DNA from: Tetrastigma voinierianum
Lineage: Eukaryota > Streptophyta > Magnoliopsida > Vitales > Vitaceae
Reading direction: 5' to 3'
Length of the DNA: 64,000 nt
NCBI GenBank assembly: GCA_016808115.1
Contig: JAEQBH010003961.1
Coordinates: 310,001 to 374,000 of the forward strand
The notes under the pieces were generated by a model. It made no database searches, was not told the DNA's origin, and was given only the letters and a program-made list of their open reading frames with translations. Shown one piece after another: positions 58,801 to 64,000 of the stretch. The position numbers and the translations under genes are program-made. Within the stretch, counting starts at the first letter, position 1; every line of letters starts with the position of its first letter.

Positions 58801-60157
58801 ACATCCTCGATGGTGGTTAAGTTATCATCATCTATTAATTATTTTATAATGTTAACAACATAAATTTCATTTATGTTTGGAATAAAAAAATATTGTTTTC
58901 CAAAAATTAATCTCTAACGTATAATAATGAAATATCCTATAATATCTGTTTTGAAAATCTATCCTTACCAAAGGAAGTATGATAATATTCCCCTTAAATA
59001 ATTTTATTGTATAATTTTGTTAATTATTTTAAAGGAAATAACATTATTTTTGTTAATGTTACTAAGGTTAAATAATAAAATTATTTGAAATATACAATGT
59101 TTAGTTATTTGGTACATAAACTAAGTAAAACTTCATTTTATCATACATGTGTGATTGAATAAGATTTAAGGTTAAAATAAAAGAAGTAGAAATTGCAAAT
59201 ATTTAAATGAGTTAAATGAATAAATAAAATATATTTAATATTAAAGCGTAAGTTATTTAATTGAAATACATTAAATTTTAAATACAAAATTTTTATCTTA
59301 AAATTATCTTATAAAAATTATGTTAAGCCATGTATTTCATTAAAAATAAAATTGTTAAAACAACATAGAGTTTAACATATTGTCTATATTATAGTAATAA
59401 TTATTTTAAAACCCCTATGTTACAAAAGAGATAACCAAAATATCAAATTTTATAGATTAATCCTTGAAAATGCAATTCTTAAATTTGATTTAGCAAAAAA
59501 ATTAAGAAAGTAAGATTTCGAGGCCAATCAAGGCTAAATGGACCAAACTCTACATAAGTACTTTAAAGCTGAAGCGGTCGAGCAAATTGGCCTTTGCGAT
59601 TTTGTCGACGTAAATTTCTATTGGCTGAAATTCGAGGCCCGAAAGTGGGCTAACCCATTGGACTCAACTCATATTGTCAGCTCTATTTGAAGCCATTGCT
59701 CAAGAAATTCTTGATTAAATATCAGAACTTGAAACAAAAATATCTCCCATTAAACAATTTTCATAAGGAAACATATTGAAGTAACTTACAACTCTTTCAA
59801 ATGCAATGCGATTCTCCTCAGTTCGTGGAAATCCATCAATGAGAAATTTATTATTTTTACTTGACTCCATTTCCTTCTCAATCAGTTTGACTGTCACTTC
59901 TGAAGGTACAATTTTTCCCTCTCTAATTGTGTCTAGAATCATGGAACTGAAACCAAATTCCTAATATCATTAAAGGTCTCATCAAACTGGAAGAAATGTT
60001 CATCACAGGTTTTTAACAGCAATAGAGGGACATTATTACCCATGTTCACTATGTGAAGATATTTCCCTCCTTAGCAGTTCTCCAGCACTTATGTGTGTAA
60101 ATCCAAAGGTTTCGACTATCTTTGCACATTGTGTACCTTTTCCACTACCAGGGCCAC
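55865..60157 (-). CDS. UMP-CMP-kinase-like nucleoside monophosphate kinase (five internal exons)
   Basis: Transfers phosphate from ATP to UMP/CMP in the family. Exons, minus strand, all with GT-AG borders and compatible phases: 60157-60040 (P-loop GGPGSGKGTQ with its first Gly split from the previous exon; GFTHISAGELLRRE), 59946-59790 (GKIVPSEVTVKLIEKEM and FLIDGFPRTEENRIAFERV), 57787-57707 (PNFVLFFHCPEEEMVKRLLS), 57624-57517 (GRVDDNIDTIKKRLEVF, the lid) and 55930-55865 (AVGTVDEIFEQVRPIFASCE). Nucleotide binding and NMP-binding DGFPR motif are intact. The first exon with the start codon and the last exon were not found; GAG|GTATGT at 55865 suggests a further exon. The lid fits UMP-CMP kinase better than adenylate kinase. 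Introns: 93, 2002, 82 and 1586 bp. Confidence 0.87.
55931..57516 (-). other. kinase intron 4 (visible numbering)
   Basis: 1.6 kb, T-rich on the plus strand, no element recognised. Borders are GT at 57516-57515 and AG at 55932-55931 on the minus strand. Confidence 0.6.
57788..59789 (-). other. kinase intron 2, large and very AT-rich
   Basis: 2.0 kb. The part 58440-59510 is extremely AT-rich and is bracketed by GC-richer segments (58395-58440, with GGGTTAGTTCG and TGACCCGGCCC; 59520-59690, with GGGCTAACCCATTGGACT). It may be an inserted element, but no clean duplication is seen. Confidence 0.5.
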
Positions 60158-60654
60158 CTGAGAGAATGAAGCAAAATTAATTAAATTTCACAAACATTGC
60201 AACAAAATGTTATAATGTGAACAAGGGTAGCCAGATATAATTAGAGGGCTTCTCTGAGCAGCCATTATTTTGCACAGCTAAAATATGGTTTTTCTTTCTC
60301 AAATATCAATGAAAGGACCAAATTGCTCCTGATTGATGAGTTAGTATACCCTACAACAACTTTGTTCCACCCACATTGCGGTCAAAGAAGCTTTTGGAAT
60401 AGATCCAACTCCTATATATGGATACCAAATATCACAGGGTTCAGATATCAGTAGCCCTATTTTCCATCCTCACGTTTCCTTTGCCATGGAAAAATCAAAA
60501 TAATACCCCAATTGAAGAGTTACACAAATGAGATAGCTATTATCAACTTCATATGGCAAGCAAAACCATCATGGGACTTGTGAGGGGAAGAAGAAAACAA
60601 AGTAGACCCCTTTCAAAAGTCCCATTTTTATATTAAGGCATAGCAATCAATAAA
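60158..60654. other. sequence upstream of the first visible kinase exon
   Basis: Probably intron 1. A first exon carrying the start codon could not be recognised. Confidence 0.4.
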
Positions 60655-61170
60655 TTATTATTTTTTTATGGATAAAAGCAAAGTATATTAAGCCACCTAT
60701 TAGAGAGAATGATAATCGTATTAAACCCAAATCCTACAAGCTTGAGGCTTAGGAGAGTTAGTGGATTTAACCACTTGCCCCAAAAAGAACCACAAAAAGC
60801 ATAAAGTATACAGAGATATGTAAGGCTTTGAAGGGAAGCAAGGAAAGAGAACTTTTTACCCACCCCTCGACAAAACCAATGAACTTCGTTCACTGGCCCG
60901 CCCACAGTCGAAAAATCTATAAAGACTGAGCCTCTCAACGCCATAAGTTGACCCAAGACCCGAAAGTTTTCGAAAAGAAAAGTGAAACTTCATCATGTAT
61001 GGGTTGACGTGTTCCACATACTCGAAAATCGATTATGTTTCAACATAGCGTATTATCAAAAGTACAAAAGGGGGCTTCCATCCATGCCTTCTTGCGACGC
61101 TTTCCCACAAAAGAACCTTGCCAAGAAAGAAGGGTCTCTTTCACAGAAAGAGGAAATACCCAATTGACAC
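60655..61170 (-). mobile_element. 5'-truncated LINE (L1-type) 3' end
   Basis: On the minus strand GNWVFPLSVKETLLSWQGSF and VGKRRKKAWMEAPFCTF (about 61166-61060) match the C-terminal part of plant L1-type RT proteins. The typical 3' end GGCTTAATATAC...TTTTATCCATAAAAAAAT follows and ends near 60655. Stops and shifts throughout. The 5' part is missing, as is common for LINE copies. It lies in the presumed first intron or upstream region of the kinase gene. Confidence 0.65.
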
Positions 61171-61576
61171 AAAAAAATGGATAAACAAAATCCACTTAAA
61201 TTCGCTTCACGAACAATTTTAGAACTTGAGTGCCATTGGTTCTTCCTTCAACACAAAGGCTTCATGGCCAAAACTCTGCCCTCATTTAATTGATATAGAG
61301 TTAACACTTTGCGCGGCTTTGAGTTAACTTTGGATGGCAACCCGGGGTTCGAACAAAATGGAAGGAAAATCCCGTGCTTTGAGTTTAAAGCTAGTAAATA
61401 GCTGATGGCGTCAAGATCTGTTTATCTTTCTGTAGACATCTCTTGATTAGTGACCAACTCTTTCCACTGAATGATGTGCAAGAAAATTTAAACCTCATCC
61501 AGCTCCCAATCATTGAAAGATCTAGATAAATGAGGAGACCAACCCCCCATCATTGAAAGATCCAGAGAAATTAATA
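61171..61576. other. intergenic or intronic sequence, no gene
   Basis: Contains a small local repeat: CATTGAAAGATC(T/C)AGA at about 61513 and 61552. Nothing else recognised. Confidence 0.45.
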
Positions 61577-61719
61577 AGTAAAACGAATTACATACATTGC
61601 ATATCCTAAATGTTTTTATTTTTTTTTATTTTGATAAGGCAATAGCAAAAATGAATAAGAATAATGATGAACAAGGAATGAGTAAAACGAATTACATACA
61701 TTGCACATCCTAAATGTTT
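61577..61719. repeat. 39-bp direct repeat flanking a 65-bp insert
   Basis: AGTAAAACGAATTACATACA starts copies at 61577-61615 and 61681-61719, 39 bp each with one mismatch. The 65 bp between begin with TTATTTTTTTTTATTTTGAT, resembling the complement of a LINE tail. Confidence 0.85.
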
Positions 61720-62037
61720 GTGAGAGCAAGAGGGTGAAACCAAAGAGAAAATTGTAGGAAGATGTGCCAGGAAAAAAATATTGAATAAGGATACTTCCAT
61801 TCCTCTGGCTTCATATAAGGCAAAAGGAAGTACACAATCACCTCAATATAGAAGTTTCAGTTATTCTTGACTTCAGTGGAATTCTTAGACCATGGATAGT
61901 CTATTGATGCAAACTAATGATAAATTTAAGACAGCAAGCCACATGAAAATTTATGGCCTGTTTTTATATAGCACAAAAACCATTTCAATGAAGTTAAGCA
62001 TTTCCATTTTTAATGACTCAAACTCCTTCACATTAAG
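61720..62037. other. flank of the right-hand Copia element
   Basis: No gene recognised. The sequence just before the LTR is TTAAG. Confidence 0.45.
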
Positions 62038-62207
62038 TGTTAAGGTTTAGTCTCCTAATCTATTTAGGATTCTTTTCCTTCTCTCTTTAGTCTCTCTAGT
62101 CGATTGGCTTTTTATTTCTTTTTTCTTACTAGCAATTTGAAACGTAAAATATGTATGTTTCCTCCTTTGTAAATTAATGAGAATACATAATTTCTTTTCA
62201 CTCAACA
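62038..62207 (+). repeat. Copia 5' LTR, 170 bp
   Basis: Starts TGTTAAGGTTTAG and ends CACTCAACA, followed at once by a primer site. The partner LTR would lie beyond the window. Confidence 0.75.
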
Positions 62208-62220
62208 TGATATCAAAGCC
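62208..62220 (+). promoter_or_regulatory. Copia primer-binding site (initiator tRNA-Met type)
   Basis: TGATATCAAAGCC, a two-base variant of TGGTATCAGAGCC, directly after the LTR. Confidence 0.75.
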
Positions 62221-63127
62221 ATAGAAGAGTTTGGGAATATTAGGGTTAGGGTTGTAGTGTGGTCAATTCAACTGACCATCTAAGACTATACCTCCTCCGG
62301 TCGTATTACGATCGTCGCAAAGCCTCTCGAGAAACCCCACTGACCACATTAAGGAACAACCCATCAGCCGGAAAAATTTTGCGAGATTTTCAACGACCCT
62401 TACTTTGGCGTGGACACTCCGCGGGATCGCCGGAACTGAGCTCCCTGCCAGGTCTGAAATCTCCAATGGGTCCCTCATGCACTCCTTGCCGCGAGCCCGT
62501 ACTTGTGTGCTATTTCTCAAGCGCGGCGTGTGGCGGCTTCTCGATCCTTGGACCGCTGAGTCACACATCGCCGTCACAAGCCTATGTCCTTAGTTTTACG
62601 ATCAACCTGCATACGCCCTCTTTTGTCCATTTTTTCCATTGTGACATATACTTTGATTCTTTTTTATTTTTAGTCAAAGTCGGCTTTCACGAAGCCCTCA
62701 CCATGCACGGAGTTGTTTTGTTCCTTAAAAGTCTTGTACCTCTTTGCCACTCGGTCAATAACGCTACGACATTACACCGGACCTTACGTGATGGTTCTCA
62801 TTTCATTCTCAAAGTGATTCTAGAGGTGGACGGTAGCAACGGGAGTGGGAATGACGTCTTGATGCACGCAATATTGTTATGAGAACTGGAAACCTTGTGA
62901 TCAATGCTATGGTTACATGGCAGGCCTCCGTGCGCTCATTTGGCTTAGTCTTGATCATTCAAGCGGTTTTGAGTTACGTCTCGGGAGCTCATTCACTACG
63001 AGGGGAGTCATTCTTACGGTCGACAAATGAGGGAGTACCGTCTCTCACTCGAAGCCCGGCCAGACCTTCTTCCATTGCTTGTTGCTAGACACATGTCTCT
63101 ACTTGCCTTACGCATTCATGCACTTGC
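62221..63127 (+). pseudogene. Copia leader and gag region, degenerate
   Basis: Position demands leader and gag. An open stretch at 62259-62882 (207 codons) has no recognisable capsid or zinc-knuckle motif, and a minus-strand frame overlaps it. No gag landmark could be identified, so the gag may be replaced or heavily rearranged. Confidence 0.35.
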
Positions 63128-63490
63128 CCATTGGATCCTTGATACTAGAGCTTTCTAATCATATCTTTAATAAAGACACTTTTTCTTTTCTTACCTTTAA
63201 ATGCTCCTTTACCCTTCTATTGCACTGGCACAATGGTTCTCAAACCATTGCTAAAGGCATTGGCTCGACTTGTCCCCTCCCTTCCTTGCCCCGTACTTTT
63301 GTATTTTACTTTATGTTCCTGATTTTCCTTTTAATCTTATTTCCATTAGTAAGTTGACTCACGACCTTCATTATGTACTTACTTTTTCACACAACTCCGT
63401 AACCTTGCAGGATCGAAGTACCGGGAAGACGATTGGCATAAGACATGAGTCACATGAGTCACAAGGCCTCTTTCACCTCAGCTCACCTCT
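63128..63490 (+). pseudogene. Copia protease
   Basis: HWILDTRA at about 63130-63153 stands where the family has ILDSGA, so the catalytic DSG is changed to DTR. Then FNKDTFSFLTFK, NGSQTIAKGIGSTCPLPSLP, YVPDFPFNLISISKLTHDL and VTLQDRSTGKTIGIRHES. Frames shift twice (near 63260 and 63440). Confidence 0.75.
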
Positions 63491-63874
63491 TTGTTCCACT
63501 GCTTACACTTTCACGGCAGCTCCTCTCCTCTCCTCCTCCACAGTTGTCTCGGTCATCCAAGTCTCTCTAAGTTTCGGAAGCTGGTTCCTCATTTTTCTAG
63601 TTTATCTTCGCTTGAGTGTGAGTCATGTCAGATTGGGAAACATACTCGTGTCTCGTTCCCAAAGTGTTTGGATCCTCGGACAAAGTCTCCATTTGAGCTT
63701 ATCCACACTGATGTTTGGGGTCCTTCTAGGTCTGCATCTACTTTAGGATTCTGTTACTTTGTTACTTTTATAGACTATTATTCTCGATGTACTTGGTTAT
63801 TTTTAATGAAAACTCAAGCTAAGTTATTTTCTATCTTTCAAAAATTTCATCTTCAAGAATTCACGCTCGATTAA
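63491..63874 (+). pseudogene. Copia pre-integrase and integrase N-terminus
   Basis: 127 open codons: HSCLGHPSLSKFRKLVPHFS, CESCQIGKHTRVSFPKCL (zinc-binding HHCC part), then FELIHTDVWGPSRSASTLGF and YFVTFIDYYSRCTWLFLMKT (start of the rve core with its first catalytic Asp). It ends with a stop at 63872-63874, after which the sequence is no longer integrase-like. Confidence 0.85.
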
Positions 63875-64000
63875 ATACTTGATAGTATTTTAAGAAGTAG
63901 TCTGAAAAGAATATTTCATATAAATTTCTCTTGTATCTTGGCTTGAGTTAACACCAATCATCTTGTGTACTCTAAACTATAATATGAAGTACAGTTTGGC
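63875..64000. other. unassigned sequence at the right edge
   Basis: AT-rich, not continuing the integrase. May be the edge of an insertion or a deletion breakpoint. Confidence 0.45.

Larger units (their letters stand above)
62038..63874 (+). mobile_element. Copia element, 5' part only
   Basis: A short LTR (62038-62207), primer site, poorly legible gag region, protease and integrase on the plus strand. The proteins resemble a Copia family common in grape. The sequence departs from integrase at about 63870 and no RT follows before the window ends at 64000, so the element is truncated or interrupted. Confidence 0.8.

Noticed and set aside
62259..62882. 207-codon plus-strand frame as a gene
   Set aside because: Sits in the Copia leader/gag position, has no recognisable domain and a competing minus-strand frame. 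Kept only as degenerate gag region.

Overview
The window is plant nuclear DNA from a woody dicot, most probably grapevine (Vitis) or a close relative. The evidence is a plastid-type pentatricopeptide-repeat gene with long conserved blocks, a split UMP-CMP-kinase-like gene with plant-style introns, and Copia, Athila-like and Tat-like retrotransposon proteins that resemble families abundant in grape. The genus is an inference from remembered protein similarity; no search was run. No prokaryotic genes, CRISPR arrays or rRNA genes were seen.

Left three quarters (about 0.9-47.9 kb): one nest of retrotransposons inside a decayed Ty3/gypsy element whose gag-protease pieces lie at about 880-1253, 11926-12621 and 47588-47880. 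(a) A Ty1/copia element, 1254-11925, splits its gag and has a perfect 5-bp target duplication (ATGGG). That Copia element was itself hit by a 3.2-kb solo LTR, 7914-11140 (duplication ATGTA), full of internal tandem repeats. (b) A minus-strand Tat-like Ty3/gypsy element, LTRs 12622-13268 and 46946-47587, splits the protease of the same host element. Its order from right to left is LTR, gag, protease, RT, RNase H, integrase, a long 3' region with an opposite-strand accessory ORF and 43-bp tandem repeats, LTR. (c) An Athila-like element, 17269-39800 (duplication CTCTC), sits in the 3' region of the Tat element. (d) A second Athila-like element, 23923-34729, sits in the integrase of the first; it carries a third LTR and has lost most of pol. 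(e) A further Athila-type solo LTR, about 40445-41757, in the opposite orientation, splits the Tat integrase.

Middle (47.9-55.9 kb): AT-rich intergenic DNA with long (TA)n tracts around one intact minus-strand gene, 51872-53356, an apparent orthologue of Arabidopsis OTP70, a plastid PPR protein for rpoC1 intron splicing.

Right (55.9-64 kb): five internal exons of a UMP-CMP-kinase-like gene on the minus strand, a 5'-truncated LINE, a 39-bp repeat pair flanking a tiny AT-rich insert, and the start of another Copia element with a 170-bp LTR, primer-binding site, protease and integrase that breaks off at about 63874.

Only the PPR gene and the kinase gene look functional; all retroelement reading frames are broken by many substitutions and small indels.
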